64,000 bases of DNA from an uncultured Verrucomicrobia subdivision 3 bacterium (GTDB lineage: Bacteria; Verrucomicrobiota; Verrucomicrobiia; Limisphaerales; UBA11358), in NCBI GenBank assembly GCA_903922735.1, contig CAIXUZ010000052.1, positions 36,431 through 100,430 on the forward strand. The letters are read 5' to 3'. Under the pieces are notes generated by a model that was not told the DNA's origin, made no database searches, and saw only the letters and a list, made by a program, of their open reading frames with translations. Of this stretch, positions 18,059 through 27,899 are shown in pieces; within the stretch, counting starts at the first letter, position 1, and every line of letters begins with the position of its first letter. A program made the translations under genes and the position numbers.

Positions 18059-19231
18059 ATGTCAATGTCACTAAAACCCATGGTCCGCACCGCAAAGCGC
18101 ATTTTGCTCTCTGTGCCGCACATGGGCGGCAATGAGCGGCGCTATGTGAACGAGGCGTTCGATACGAACTGGCTTTCCACCGTCGGGCCGAACTTGACGG
18201 CGCTGGAAAATGAATTTACCTCGCTCACCGGCCGGCCGGCGGTGGCGCTGGCCAATGGCACGGCGGGTTTGCATCTGGCGATGCGATTGGCGGGCGTGGG
18301 CAATGGCGACGAAGTCATCGTGCCGACGCTGACCTTTTCCGCCAGCGTGAACCCGATTTTATACGAGCAGGCGCGACCGGTATTTCTGGACAGCGAGCCC
18401 CGGGGCTGGAATCTAGACCCGAACCTGCTGGCGGAGTTTCTGGCGCAGCGCGCCCGCGTCGGCCGGCTGCCGAAAGCAGTGGTGGTGGTGCATTTGTTCG
18501 GCTTGAGCGCAGCGCTCAATGAGATTCAGGAAATCTGCCAGCGGCACGGGGTCTCGCTGATTGAGGACGCGGCGGAATCGCTGGGAGCACGTTATCACGA
18601 ACGGCATCCCGGCACCTTCGGGGAGATGGGTGTTTTTTCCTTCAACGGAAATAAAATGATCACCGGCACGACGGGCGGAATGCTGGTGGCCAAAAATGCG
18701 GCGAAGGCGGAACAGGCGCGCAAGTGGAGCCAGCAGGCGCGGGACGCCGACCCGCTGGGCGTGAATAATTACGTCCACAGCGAACTTGGTTTCAACTACC
18801 GCATGAGCAACGTCGTGGCCGGGATCGTGCGCGGGCAACTGGAAATCCTGGAAACGCGGGTGGAGCAGCGGCGCGCGGTATTCGAGCGGTATCTTGCCGG
18901 CCTGGCGGCGGTGCCGGGTTTGACCCCGCAGGCGGAATCCGCCGGCTGCCGGCACACGCGCTGGCTGAGCTGTTTTCAGGTGGATGAGAATCAATTCGGC
19001 ATGACGGCACCTGATTTGATTCGATGGTTGGACGCGGCGAATGTGGAAGCGCGCCCGGTCTGGCGGCCCATGCACACCCAGCCGCTTTACAAAAACTTTG
19101 AGTGCATCGGCGGTAGCGTGGCGGATGCTTTGAACCGCCAGGGCATCTGTCTGCCGAGTTCCAGTTCGCTTTCGGAAGCGGAACAGCGTTTTGTCATTGA
19201 ACAGATTCGCTCGGCGCATGGCCGGGCGTAG
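18059..19231 (+). CDS. DegT/DnrJ/EryC1/StrS aminotransferase
   Basis: 390 residues of a PLP-dependent nucleotide-sugar aminotransferase. Visible motifs: ALANGTAGLHLAMRLAGVG (cofactor phosphate site), SLIEDAAESLGARY (Asp holding the pyridine N) and FSFNGNKMITGTTGG with the Schiff-base Lys near residue 199. It converts a keto-sugar nucleotide to an amino sugar. The next gene is a CapD-type dehydratase, which commonly makes the 4-keto substrate, so the pair may build a UDP-amino-deoxysugar precursor. A 128 bp gap separates them. Confidence 0.93.
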   Translation: MSMSLKPMVRTAKRILLSVPHMGGNERRYVNEAFDTNWLSTVGPNLTALENEFTSLTGRPAVALANGTAGLHLAMRLAGVGNGDEVIVPTLTFSASVNPILYEQARPVFLDSEPRGWNLDPNLLAEFLAQRARVGRLPKAVVVVHLFGLSAALNEIQEICQRHGVSLIEDAAESLGARYHERHPGTFGEMGVFSFNGNKMITGTTGGMLVAKNAAKAEQARKWSQQARDADPLGVNNYVHSELGFNYRMSNVVAGIVRGQLEILETRVEQRRAVFERYLAGLAAVPGLTPQAESAGCRHTRWLSCFQVDENQFGMTAPDLIRWLDAANVEARPVWRPMHTQPLYKNFECIGGSVADALNRQGICLPSSSSLSEAEQRFVIEQIRSAHGRA

Positions 19232-19359
19232 CGCCCCGATAAGTTCACCAACGTCCTTTAGCTTGCAAGCGAATAGCCGGCAGACGGCCGGCTGAAATTC
19301 AATCCCATTCAACCCGGGCAGATCACCGTTACGATGGCACGCCCCGAAATTCATAATTT

Positions 19360-21339
19360 ATGTGGAACATTAATCGAATCCTCAGGAATACCTTGGTGGC
19401 CATGCTGTATGCACTGTTCGCGGCGGGCAGCCTGGTGTTGAGTTATATATTACGCTACGACTTTGCCCCGCCGGGAGAAGTCTTGCGGCAAATGGGGCAG
19501 CAGATCCCGTTTTTTGTGGCGGTGCAGCTGATCGCCATGTTTGTCATGGGCCAGTTTGACAGCCTATTGACATTTTTTTCGGTTCCGGATTTTAAACGAA
19601 TCCTCAAGGCCAGCCTGTTAGCAGGACTGGCGTTTGGCAGCCTGTGGGTGTTTTCCGGGGGAGAACTCATGCCGCCGAGAAGCATCATGGTTTTGAATGG
19701 AATCCTGTTTGTGGGCCTGGTCAGCAGCTTGCGCCTGTTGTTGCGGCATGGACGCGAGCGCTGGGAATCAAAAAGCAACCAAACCAAAGATCATCTGGAA
19801 ACGGTGGCGATCATTGGCGCGGGTGAAGCGGGTGCCCGATTGGCGCAACGCTATTTGGCGCACACGGGTCACGGGCTCAAGCCCATGGTTTTCCTGGACG
19901 ACGATGCCAGCAAGTGGGGTCAGCAACTGCACGGTATTCCGATCGTGGGCGGCCCCGCATGGCTGATCGAGAAGGGACAGGCCGCGGGAATTCGCCGGGC
20001 CGTTATTGCGATGCCATCCGCCTCGCGCATACGCATGCGCGCCATCATCGAAAAGCTCGAAGGCAAGGGTATCCGCCTGGACACGGTGCAGTCCTATGCC
20101 GACCTGCTGCAAAGCAATAATGCCGCCGCGCGCCTGCGACCGATTCAGATTGACGACCTGCTGGGACGCGATCCGGCCGAGCTGAATTCCGACAAAATCC
20201 GGGAGATGTTAAGCGGGCGCGTGGCCGTGGTCACCGGTGCCGGCGGGAGCATCGGCAGCGAACTCTGCCGCCAGATTCTGCTATATGCGCCGGCCAAGCT
20301 GCTGTTGATTGAACAAAGCGAGGGGCAATTATTCCTGATCGAACAGGAATTAATCGGGGCCGGCTTCAAGCAATTGATCGTGCCGCGGGTGGCGGATATT
20401 TCCGACACGGAAAGAATCAGGCATATTTTTACCGAGCATCAGCCCGCGATTTTATTTCATGCCGCCGCCCACAAGCATGTGCCGATGATGGAAAGCCAGC
20501 CGGTGGCGGCGATTAAAAACAACGCCCTGGGAACGGCCCGGCTGGCCCAAAATGCGCTGGCCTGCGGGGTAAGGAAATTTGTCCTTATTTCCACCGACAA
20601 GGCCATCAATCCGACCAGCGTCATGGGAGCCGCCAAACGCATGGCGGAAATGTTCATCCAGGCGCTCCAAGCGGCCAACCCGGGTAAAACCCATTTCATC
20701 TCGGTTCGATTTGGCAATGTGCTGGGATCATCGGGGAGCGTCGTACCGACCTTTCAAAAGCAAATCGCCAACGGCGGCCCCGTGACGGTAACGCATCCGG
20801 AAATGACCCGTTATTTCATGACCATTCCAGAAGCGGTGGGACTGGTTTTACAGAGCAGCATGATGGGCAGCGGCGGGGAGATTTTCCTGCTGGACATGGG
20901 CAAGCCGGTCAAGATCGTGGATCTGGCCAGAAAACTAATTTTACTCCAGGGCCTAAAGCCGGACGAAGACATCAGCATCCAGTTCTCAGGCTTGAGGCCG
21001 GGAGAAAAGATGTTTGAGGAGTTGAGCTACAACAGTGAAAAAATGCAGGAAACGGACCATGCGAAAGTCTTTCGACTCCTCACCACGGCACCACAACTGG
21101 AAGCCGTTCAAGCGAAACTGGCGGAATTGGAGTCCAAGTTTGCCGAAGCCACCACCGATGATTTGAAACGCCAGATGACCGGGCTCGTACCGGAATACAC
21201 CCCGGACTATTCGCAGCCTGAAAGGATGGATACCGCCAAGATCAAGGAGGCTGGATTAATGAAGCCGGCGACGGTTCGAACTTTCGGCAAAAATCTTTTG
21301 CCGGAATCCAATTCCACGCTGGTTCACCAAAGTTCTTAA
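19360..21339 (+). CDS. Polysaccharide biosynthesis epimerase/4,6-dehydratase (CapD/WbpM type)
   Basis: 659 residues. Four membrane helices lie in the first ~130 residues, followed by a CoA-binding-like Rossmann domain (AIIGAGEAGARLAQRY) and the catalytic SDR domain with GAGGSIGSEL at about 293 to 302. The STDKAINPTSVMGAAKR stretch carries the Asp-Lys and Met-x3-Lys residues typical of CapD/FlaA1-type dehydratases. A C-terminal tail is Lys/Glu rich. It probably converts UDP-GlcNAc or a similar nucleotide sugar to a 4-keto-6-deoxy sugar at the inner membrane. It lies next to the aminotransferase that can use such a product. Confidence 0.93.
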   Translation: MWNINRILRNTLVAMLYALFAAGSLVLSYILRYDFAPPGEVLRQMGQQIPFFVAVQLIAMFVMGQFDSLLTFFSVPDFKRILKASLLAGLAFGSLWVFSGGELMPPRSIMVLNGILFVGLVSSLRLLLRHGRERWESKSNQTKDHLETVAIIGAGEAGARLAQRYLAHTGHGLKPMVFLDDDASKWGQQLHGIPIVGGPAWLIEKGQAAGIRRAVIAMPSASRIRMRAIIEKLEGKGIRLDTVQSYADLLQSNNAAARLRPIQIDDLLGRDPAELNSDKIREMLSGRVAVVTGAGGSIGSELCRQILLYAPAKLLLIEQSEGQLFLIEQELIGAGFKQLIVPRVADISDTERIRHIFTEHQPAILFHAAAHKHVPMMESQPVAAIKNNALGTARLAQNALACGVRKFVLISTDKAINPTSVMGAAKRMAEMFIQALQAANPGKTHFISVRFGNVLGSSGSVVPTFQKQIANGGPVTVTHPEMTRYFMTIPEAVGLVLQSSMMGSGGEIFLLDMGKPVKIVDLARKLILLQGLKPDEDISIQFSGLRPGEKMFEELSYNSEKMQETDHAKVFRLLTTAPQLEAVQAKLAELESKFAEATTDDLKRQMTGLVPEYTPDYSQPERMDTAKIKEAGLMKPATVRTFGKNLLPESNSTLVHQSS

Positions 21340-21342
21340 ATT

Positions 21343-22632
21343 ATGAAATGCCACATTCATTCTATTTTTTTGGGCCAGTTTAAGTGGCCCGGCCTGTTTA
21401 CCTTTTCCTTGTTGGTGGGGACCACCCTGCCGGGCACGGCAGGGGCGCAGGCAACGTCAAGCATTGAACCCAAACCCACCGGCGACAATCCGGTGACTGA
21501 GACGGGGTCGGTGCCTGCCACCGCGTTCAATCACGGGGATCAGTTTTCTCCGCTTTCCTGGAAATATGGCGACTGGCGCGGCTTTTTCACCTTCACCGGC
21601 CAGTTACGCTATAATGACAATATAACGGCTTTGTCCCGGAACACCCTTTCCGACCTGATCGGGGTCGCGGCACCCGCCCTCAACCTTGAATATGTGCCGG
21701 CAAAGGTATCCGAGAACACGATGGTGCATTTGGATTACATGCCGCAGTTCGTCGGGTATTGGCAGCATCGAGAACTGGACACCGTCAATCAGCTGGCCAA
21801 TCTGAATGTTGATTATATCACCGGCCGTTCCGAATTCCGGTTCAGCGACGCGCTGGCCATCACCACGGATCCGGCGGTGGAGCAAACCCAATGGGGACAG
21901 ACCACGGAAAACACGACCGAATTTTCCTGGGCCTATCAAGCCACGGAAAAGACTTCCATAACCATCAAGCCGCATCAAGACTGGTCGCAGGTGGAGCACG
22001 GACTGGAGATATGGCAATACGGCGTAGGGCTGGAACTGGGTTGCCAACTCACCGATAAATTTGATTTGCTGGGCAGCTACGATGTGTCCACGGTGAACTC
22101 CAGCGCAGGGTCGGAGGGTCTTATTCATACGTGGCTGGGCGGCTTCTCCTGGGAAATCTCTGGTCGCAGCCGGTTGGATTTGCGGTGCGGCATCCAAACC
22201 ATCTCCCTGGCCGGCAATAACGCTTCGGGCACCGATACCGCCCCCGACCTATCCCTGGCTTGGAATTATCAAATCGGCCCCAAGACAACCCTTGAATTAA
22301 ACCTGGCTTATGACAGCCAGTTTTCAAAATACACGGCCAACCAGATAAATAAGACGCTGTTGGGACGGCTGACAGCGAAGTATGCCTGGACGGAAAAAGT
22401 CGGTCTGGAACTGCGCGAGGGAGTCCAATCGGTGGAACAAACCAGCATCCAATCCGCCGGCAGCAATGGCGGGACGTTTAATTATTGGACCACCGGCTGC
22501 GGGGTGGTTTATCAATTTAACCAAAGAACCGAACTCCGGCTTGATTATGACTATCAAGCGCGCACGGCCAGCCAGCTCTATTCAGCGTATGACCGGAACA
22601 TCATTCAACTGCAGCTGCAACATCGCTTTTAA
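21343..22632 (+). CDS. Outer-membrane beta-barrel protein of EPS export
   Basis: 429 residues starting 3 bp after capD. A signal peptide (LFTFSLLVGTTLPGTAGAQA) is followed by alternating beta strands such as FFTFTGQLRYNDNITALSRN, and the chain ends IIQLQLQHRF with a terminal Phe, a usual outer-membrane insertion signal. It resembles the beta-barrel proteins found beside exosortase EPS genes. A role in EPS passage through the outer membrane is inferred from its place directly before the Wza-like and Wzc-like genes. Confidence 0.8.
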   Translation: MKCHIHSIFLGQFKWPGLFTFSLLVGTTLPGTAGAQATSSIEPKPTGDNPVTETGSVPATAFNHGDQFSPLSWKYGDWRGFFTFTGQLRYNDNITALSRNTLSDLIGVAAPALNLEYVPAKVSENTMVHLDYMPQFVGYWQHRELDTVNQLANLNVDYITGRSEFRFSDALAITTDPAVEQTQWGQTTENTTEFSWAYQATEKTSITIKPHQDWSQVEHGLEIWQYGVGLELGCQLTDKFDLLGSYDVSTVNSSAGSEGLIHTWLGGFSWEISGRSRLDLRCGIQTISLAGNNASGTDTAPDLSLAWNYQIGPKTTLELNLAYDSQFSKYTANQINKTLLGRLTAKYAWTEKVGLELREGVQSVEQTSIQSAGSNGGTFNYWTTGCGVVYQFNQRTELRLDYDYQARTASQLYSAYDRNIIQLQLQHRF

Positions 22633-22647
22633 CATTAATTTTACAAC

Positions 22648-23262
22648 ATGAATTTCTATCCTCATAAATTACTGGCCGTCGTTACCGCCGTGGCTGCGGG
22701 TTTGGCCATCAGCCGGGCGGAAGCCCCGAACATCCATGCCGCCATTGCCGCGGCGACCGTGACGGAATATCAGCTGCACCCCGGCGACACCATCCAAGTA
22801 CGGATCTATGGCGAAGAGGATCTTGCGGCCAAGGTCAAGTTGTCTGAAACCGGCCGGGTGATCCTGCCGCTGCTGCCGGCCGTCAACTTAAACGGGATGA
22901 CGATTGAAGAAGCCAAGTCGTCCATCCGGGACGCTTACCAAAAGGATTACCTGCGCAATCCCGTGGTGACGGTGACCATTGAGGATTACGGGTTGATATA
23001 TTTCAACATCCTGGGACAGGTCCGTGCCCCGGGCGTCTATCATTATGCCGCCAATGAACAGATCAGTCTGGTGCAAGCCATCGCTTTGGCGGGAGGCTAT
23101 TCGCGCATTGGCGAGCCCAGCCGGATCACCATCAAGCGAATCATCAAGGGCAAGGTATCCATCATCCGGCCGGACGCGGGTGCCATGGCGGAAAAGGAAA
23201 ACACTTCAGTCATCACCATCTGTCCCAATGATGTCATCACCATCGGCGAAACGATTTTCTAA
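22648..23262 (+). CDS. Polysaccharide export protein (Wza-like, Poly_export + SLBB)
   Basis: 204 residues with a signal peptide (LLAVVTAVAAGLAISRAEA). The Poly_export domain begins at EYQLHPGDTIQVRIYGEEDL, and an SLBB domain follows (INILGQVRAPGVYHY-like strand and QAIALAGGYSRIGE). No lipobox Cys is seen at the signal peptide end. This family forms the periplasmic/outer-membrane channel for capsule or EPS. It is shorter than E. coli Wza and so is of the short form found with exosortase systems. The adjacent Wzc-like partner supports the role. Confidence 0.92.
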   Translation: MNFYPHKLLAVVTAVAAGLAISRAEAPNIHAAIAAATVTEYQLHPGDTIQVRIYGEEDLAAKVKLSETGRVILPLLPAVNLNGMTIEEAKSSIRDAYQKDYLRNPVVTVTIEDYGLIYFNILGQVRAPGVYHYAANEQISLVQAIALAGGYSRIGEPSRITIKRIIKGKVSIIRPDAGAMAEKENTSVITICPNDVITIGETIF

Positions 23263-23277
23263 CCCGACTTATTCACC

Positions 23278-25422
23278 ATGCAAAATCAACCCGTCAAACC
23301 GCCCGCCCCACCGATGCCCGGCGGAATCCAAAAGAATATCACGCCGGTGCCGGTGGCGCCGGATGGCCTGGGGGAATTAAGGCAGTTAAGCCACTCCCTG
23401 CGGCAGCACTGGCTGTTTGTGGCCATGGTCACGGCCGGTATTTTCATGGGCGCCGTGGTCTATAGCTTTATCACCACGCCGCTATATCGGACGCAGGCCA
23501 CGGTTGAGGTGGCGTCCCAGGAGCAGACGGTCATGCATATCGAAGACGTGAACAAAGTGGGACTGGGCCAGCTCGATGTGATGAACACGTTAGTGGTCAA
23601 GTCCACCCGCCCGTCGGTGCTCCAGCGCGTCGTGGTCCTGAACAGCCTGACCAATCAGGCGGCGTTCCGGGACAAAAAAACCGGACAACCGCCGTCCGAA
23701 ATGCAGGTGGTGGGGATGATTGCAGGCCAAGTGAAAGCCCAGTTGCGCCGGAATACCCGGCTGATCGACATCACGGTCGAAAGCGCGGACCCCGGGCTGG
23801 CCCAGGTGATTGCCAACGGAGTGGCCAACCAGTTTATCCGCCAGGAGATCGAGGATCAGGGCACGGCCAACCGGTTTGCCAATGCCGCACTGATTGAAGA
23901 ATCGATCCGGCTGCGGATCGCCCTGGAGGAGTCTGAAAAAAAACTGCAGGTTTACCGGGAAAACAACAAGAGCGTGTCGCTGGGAGACCGGCAAAACATT
24001 GTCGATCAAAAGCTGCACGCCTTGGCCCAGCAGCTGAATGATGCCAAGGCCGAATTTACCCAGCTGCAATCGCAACAGGAGCAGGCCGGGCAATTGACCA
24101 ATGACCTGAAACGCATGGAATCGCTGCCCATCATCAAAGCCGACCTGTCGGTCAACGCCCTGCAGGGACAGATTGTGCAGCAGGAGACGATCGTCAATTT
24201 TTATTCGACCCGCTACACGGAAAAGTATCCCAAGATGATTGAGGCGCGGCAACGGCTGGCGGAATTGGAAAATTCCCTCGGGGTCGCCGTCCTGGCGGCT
24301 TCGAAAAGCCTTGGTTTGGCGATATTGGTATTAAAAGCAAAACTGACCAGTCTGGAGCAAGCCATGGCTGCCGCCGAACAACAATCCCTGGAATTAAGCC
24401 GCCTGTCGATTGATTACAAAATTCTCGAACGCCAAATGGAGTCGGACCGCACCCTGTATCAAGCCGTATTGGGGCGAATGAAGGAGACGGATGTGGCCAA
24501 AGGCATAGAAAAGACTTCGTTGCAAGTCATCGAGCCGGCGGGATTGCCGGGCGAGGCGTTCAAGCCCAAACGGCTGCTGATCATGGCAGCGGGTTTGTTT
24601 GGCGGCCTGATGCTGGGCGCGGGGATGGTCTTTCTCATGGGGCAGCTGGGAGGCAGGATCATGAGCGTGGATCACGCGGAACAGGCCCTGCGCCTGCCCG
24701 TGCTGGCCGTCATGCCCGATGAGGTAAAGCTGATGCTGAAAAACCCGAAATGCATCATGAGGAATGCGAGTCAAACCGCGCTGGGAGAAAGTTTCAGAAC
24801 CTTGTGCGCCGCCCTGCAAATGAGCTGGGCGGACAGTCCGTGCCGGGTGGTTATGTTCACCAGCGCGATGACCGGCGAGGGAAAAACCATGATCTCGGCG
24901 AACTATGCCGCCGCCCTGGCCCAGCAAGGTATCCGTTCAGTGGTGGTGGACTGCGATCTGCGTAAAAACACCTTGTCCAAAAAACTGGAGCTGGCTCCCG
25001 GGGCTCCAGACTTATGCCGATATCTGGCAGGGAATTGCCGGCTGGAAGAGATAATCCATCCCGGAACCGTGGAAAAACTGAGGGTTATTCCGGCGGGCTT
25101 TCCCATGGGACCACCGGGAGTATTATTAAGAAGCCCCGCCTTCGATCAATTTGTAAAAGAGCTGCGGAATCGTTATGACATGGTGGTATTGGACTGCCCC
25201 CCGCTGCTGCCGGTGTCGGACACCCAAAGCCTGCTGGCGGTGGCCGACGGCGTGGTTTTGATTGCCTGCGAGCGCAGCACCCCGATTAAAGTCGTCCAGC
25301 GGGCCCTGACCTTGTTACGGCGGGCAAATGCACCGATAGTGGGCCTGGTTATCAACCGGGTTTCCAATGAAGAAGCCTACTACCAGTATAAGTATGAATA
25401 TGAGCCCGTCAGAAAAGATTAA
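23278..25422 (+). CDS. Chain-length determinant / tyrosine autokinase (Wzc-like)
   Basis: 714 residues. The N-terminal Wzz domain has a membrane segment at about 43 to 65 and a long coiled-coil region (residues ~180 to 380). A second membrane helix lies at about 437 to 460 (LLIMAAGLFGGLMLGAGMVF). The C-terminal BY-kinase domain has Walker A TSAMTGEGKTMISA (~529 to 540), Walker A' VVVDCDLRKN and Walker B YDMVVLDCPP. The C-terminus has a Tyr cluster (EEAYYQYKYEYEP) for autophosphorylation. It controls EPS polymerisation and export. Its 3' end overlaps the convergent polymerase-like gene by 14 bp. Confidence 0.95.
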   Translation: MQNQPVKPPAPPMPGGIQKNITPVPVAPDGLGELRQLSHSLRQHWLFVAMVTAGIFMGAVVYSFITTPLYRTQATVEVASQEQTVMHIEDVNKVGLGQLDVMNTLVVKSTRPSVLQRVVVLNSLTNQAAFRDKKTGQPPSEMQVVGMIAGQVKAQLRRNTRLIDITVESADPGLAQVIANGVANQFIRQEIEDQGTANRFANAALIEESIRLRIALEESEKKLQVYRENNKSVSLGDRQNIVDQKLHALAQQLNDAKAEFTQLQSQQEQAGQLTNDLKRMESLPIIKADLSVNALQGQIVQQETIVNFYSTRYTEKYPKMIEARQRLAELENSLGVAVLAASKSLGLAILVLKAKLTSLEQAMAAAEQQSLELSRLSIDYKILERQMESDRTLYQAVLGRMKETDVAKGIEKTSLQVIEPAGLPGEAFKPKRLLIMAAGLFGGLMLGAGMVFLMGQLGGRIMSVDHAEQALRLPVLAVMPDEVKLMLKNPKCIMRNASQTALGESFRTLCAALQMSWADSPCRVVMFTSAMTGEGKTMISANYAAALAQQGIRSVVVDCDLRKNTLSKKLELAPGAPDLCRYLAGNCRLEEIIHPGTVEKLRVIPAGFPMGPPGVLLRSPAFDQFVKELRNRYDMVVLDCPPLLPVSDTQSLLAVADGVVLIACERSTPIKVVQRALTLLRRANAPIVGLVINRVSNEEAYYQYKYEYEPVRKD

Positions 25423-26848
25423 GGCGACGACGGCTTTCAAGACTCATGGTGGTGTAAAATGCCGCCAAAACCACAAACAGGTGCTGGATGGAATAGATTT
25501 GAAATGGAAAATCGAGCGTAGCGTTGAGCAAACCGGTGCCCAGACTTAACGCAACCAAGGTGACGAAACGGTCTGGCACGACCAGAGGATGCCGAATCCA
25601 GGGGGAAATGGCCACCAAAACACCTGCCCCGAGCACGAGAATAAAACCGCCGAGGCCATAAGTCACGAGCGTCTGGAGCCAGTCACAATGCAAATACACT
25701 TGCCATTCCGAACCGGGATCCGGCCGATAGAGTTGATATAGCGCGATAAAACTGCCCGGGCCGGAACCTGACAGCCAATGGTCGTGAAGCATTTCGAAAC
25801 CCGCCTTGAATAATTTCCAGCGTTCAGCGCTTTGGAAACCGGCGCGGGCAAACCGTTCGGACCAGCAATGCCAGTTCAGCGTCAGGCCGGCCAGGATGGG
25901 AATGAGAACGGCACCGGCCAGAATCAATTTTAATTTAATTCCACGGTGGGACTTCAGCAAAATTATCGTGGTAAACAAAATGGCCAGGAGATTCACCGCC
26001 AGCGAGAGACGGCTCTCCCAAAAAAACGGACAGATCATCATGGTCAGGGCGAAAACCAGCAATCCCCAGCGCTCTGGATACAAACCGGCGGCAGGCGGGT
26101 TCCGCCGGGCGTTGGTCAGCAGGGACCAAGCCGCCAGCCCCAGCGGCCAGACGAGTTCAAGATATTGCAGTCCGTTGCTGCGATAGGCATACGGACCAAA
26201 CTGCATCCAGGCCTCGGTATTTATTTTAGGCTGGACCAGCCAGAGCAGTTTGGGCGTGTTATGCCACCGTTGCAAAAGACCGACCATCGCCAGTAAAAAG
26301 CCATTGGTCACGATGAAATAGATCAGTTGCCGGGAGCGACGCGGCAAGGATTCGGCCTCAAGTGAGGAGTCGTTGGAATGGCTGTTTTTAGCCCCAGTCA
26401 GGAGCCAGTCCCGCGTGGCCCAAAACGTCCCCGCCAAGGCGAAATTTTGCCAGCAGACAAACCAACTGGCATTGCGGTCATAGCTGTGAGGCAGCCACGC
26501 CAGATGCGGCAGGGGACGGAAGGCGGCGGTGGTCAGGTCAAAAGCCGACTGGGAATTCAACGCCATCAACAGGCTGTAGCCCAGAATGGATAGCGTTGTC
26601 CAAAACAGCGCCTTGGTGTTCCATGACAAGGATTCCGCCGGTTTAGGGAACCATAAGTTTTTCAATAGCCAGAGAATTCCCAAGCCGGTGCCGGATATAT
26701 TTAGTGCCACCATGACCCTGGTCTGGGTGCTGCCAAAGGCCCATGGGGCAAAAGCCAGACTGGTCAGGAGCAATATGCCAATGATGCCGTCGAGCCAATT
26801 TTCCCAGAAGCTATCGGCCGGGACAGTTTTTTTTGAAAGTGGATGCAT
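25409..26848 (-). CDS. O-antigen ligase/polymerase-like membrane protein
   Basis: 479 residues from the ATG at 26848; a TTG at 26899 would add 17 polar residues. There are about ten to twelve hydrophobic segments. A periplasmic loop precedes AGFEMLHDHWLSGSGPGSFI, the short conserved His/Gly segment of the Wzy_C/O-antigen ligase family. It probably polymerises or ligates EPS repeat units at the periplasmic face. It runs opposite to the rest of the locus and overlaps wzc tail-to-tail, so regulation is separate. Family-level confidence is good. Confidence 0.85.
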   Translation of the reverse strand: MHPLSKKTVPADSFWENWLDGIIGILLLTSLAFAPWAFGSTQTRVMVALNISGTGLGILWLLKNLWFPKPAESLSWNTKALFWTTLSILGYSLLMALNSQSAFDLTTAAFRPLPHLAWLPHSYDRNASWFVCWQNFALAGTFWATRDWLLTGAKNSHSNDSSLEAESLPRRSRQLIYFIVTNGFLLAMVGLLQRWHNTPKLLWLVQPKINTEAWMQFGPYAYRSNGLQYLELVWPLGLAAWSLLTNARRNPPAAGLYPERWGLLVFALTMMICPFFWESRLSLAVNLLAILFTTIILLKSHRGIKLKLILAGAVLIPILAGLTLNWHCWSERFARAGFQSAERWKLFKAGFEMLHDHWLSGSGPGSFIALYQLYRPDPGSEWQVYLHCDWLQTLVTYGLGGFILVLGAGVLVAISPWIRHPLVVPDRFVTLVALSLGTGLLNATLDFPFQIYSIQHLFVVLAAFYTTMSLESRRRLNLF

Positions 26849-26932
26849 GGGGATTGAATAACCGGCCGCCGTGATTTTGGGCAAATCCCAGTCAGCCAAA
26901 CCAGCTTAAAACAACAATCGATTATTATTAAA

Positions 26933-27814
26933 ATGAAATTAGAAATAAACTTTAACAATGCAATTTGCGTGCTTTTATTGGCCGGCGAGCTGGTGCAGGC
27001 CGCTGAACCAGTCAAGGATGTGCGGCTTTCGGCCATTTGCTGGGGCAGGGGAACCATCGAGATGACCAATTACAACGGGCGATTTCTAAAGGTCGGCGAA
27101 GCCTACATGATGGTCGCCAAAGCCTCGGCCGGCTGGGTTTTCACCAATTGGACCGATGGTTACAATCTGCCGGTGACCAATCACCCGCGCCTGACGTTCG
27201 TGATGAAAACTAATTCGGCCTTTATTGCCAACTTTGTCAGGCAAAGGCTGCCAGTCGGGAACCTTGATGGCGTTGGCATTGCCGATATTCCGCTCCGGGT
27301 GCTCGCGGCGGTGAATGCCGCTCACCCGGGTGAGCGGGCAAATATTTTGGACAGTTGGATTATAACCGTGGCCGCCGTAAAACCAACCGCCTTGGCCTCG
27401 GTCATCACCACCGTGGTGACGGCGCATCCGGAACTGCTCGCCGATGCAGTGACATCCGCCGTGGCCGCCAGTCCCGCCCAAACCTATGCGCTGGTTTATG
27501 CGGCGGCCAGAACGCCGTCGGCCAGCCTGCCGGCCGTGGTCGCGGCAGCCAGTCTGGGTTCGCCCAAGATGGATTATCAAATTGCCCAGGCAGCCCTGGC
27601 CGTGGATCCGACCGCGGGTGCGGCAATCCTGCAAGCCATCATCGCGACCATTCCAGAATTATCAGACGCCATAACCAGCCGATGGTCCAATACCAGCGGA
27701 ACCCTTACCGTCAATAAAACCTTGGCCATCTTGTCACAAAGCATGACCGCCATAGGTTGGCCAATCAATCCCGCCCCGCCTTATCAACCGCCCCACGATT
27801 ATTCCCAACCTTGA
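26933..27814 (+). CDS. Secreted protein with Ala/Val-rich repeats
   Basis: 293 residues. A signal peptide (NAICVLLLAGELVQAAEP) is followed by a ~70-residue domain containing GWVFTNWTDG and FVMKTNSAFIANFV, typical of the bacterial InlB-B-like repeat. The remainder is made of degenerate Ala/Val-rich helical repeats such as VTAHPELLADAVTSAVAASP. It starts 85 bp from the divergent polymerase start and is followed by the exosortase gene. Function unknown; an extracellular EPS-associated role is inferred from location. Confidence 0.65.
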   Translation: MKLEINFNNAICVLLLAGELVQAAEPVKDVRLSAICWGRGTIEMTNYNGRFLKVGEAYMMVAKASAGWVFTNWTDGYNLPVTNHPRLTFVMKTNSAFIANFVRQRLPVGNLDGVGIADIPLRVLAAVNAAHPGERANILDSWIITVAAVKPTALASVITTVVTAHPELLADAVTSAVAASPAQTYALVYAAARTPSASLPAVVAAASLGSPKMDYQIAQAALAVDPTAGAAILQAIIATIPELSDAITSRWSNTSGTLTVNKTLAILSQSMTAIGWPINPAPPYQPPHDYSQP

Positions 27815-27899
27815 TTATGCCCGGAACCGATAACGTTGCGTTTATGAGTTGTCTAAAAATTCCGAGGGGTGCTGTTTTTGTTCTGAAGGCTCTAAATCC

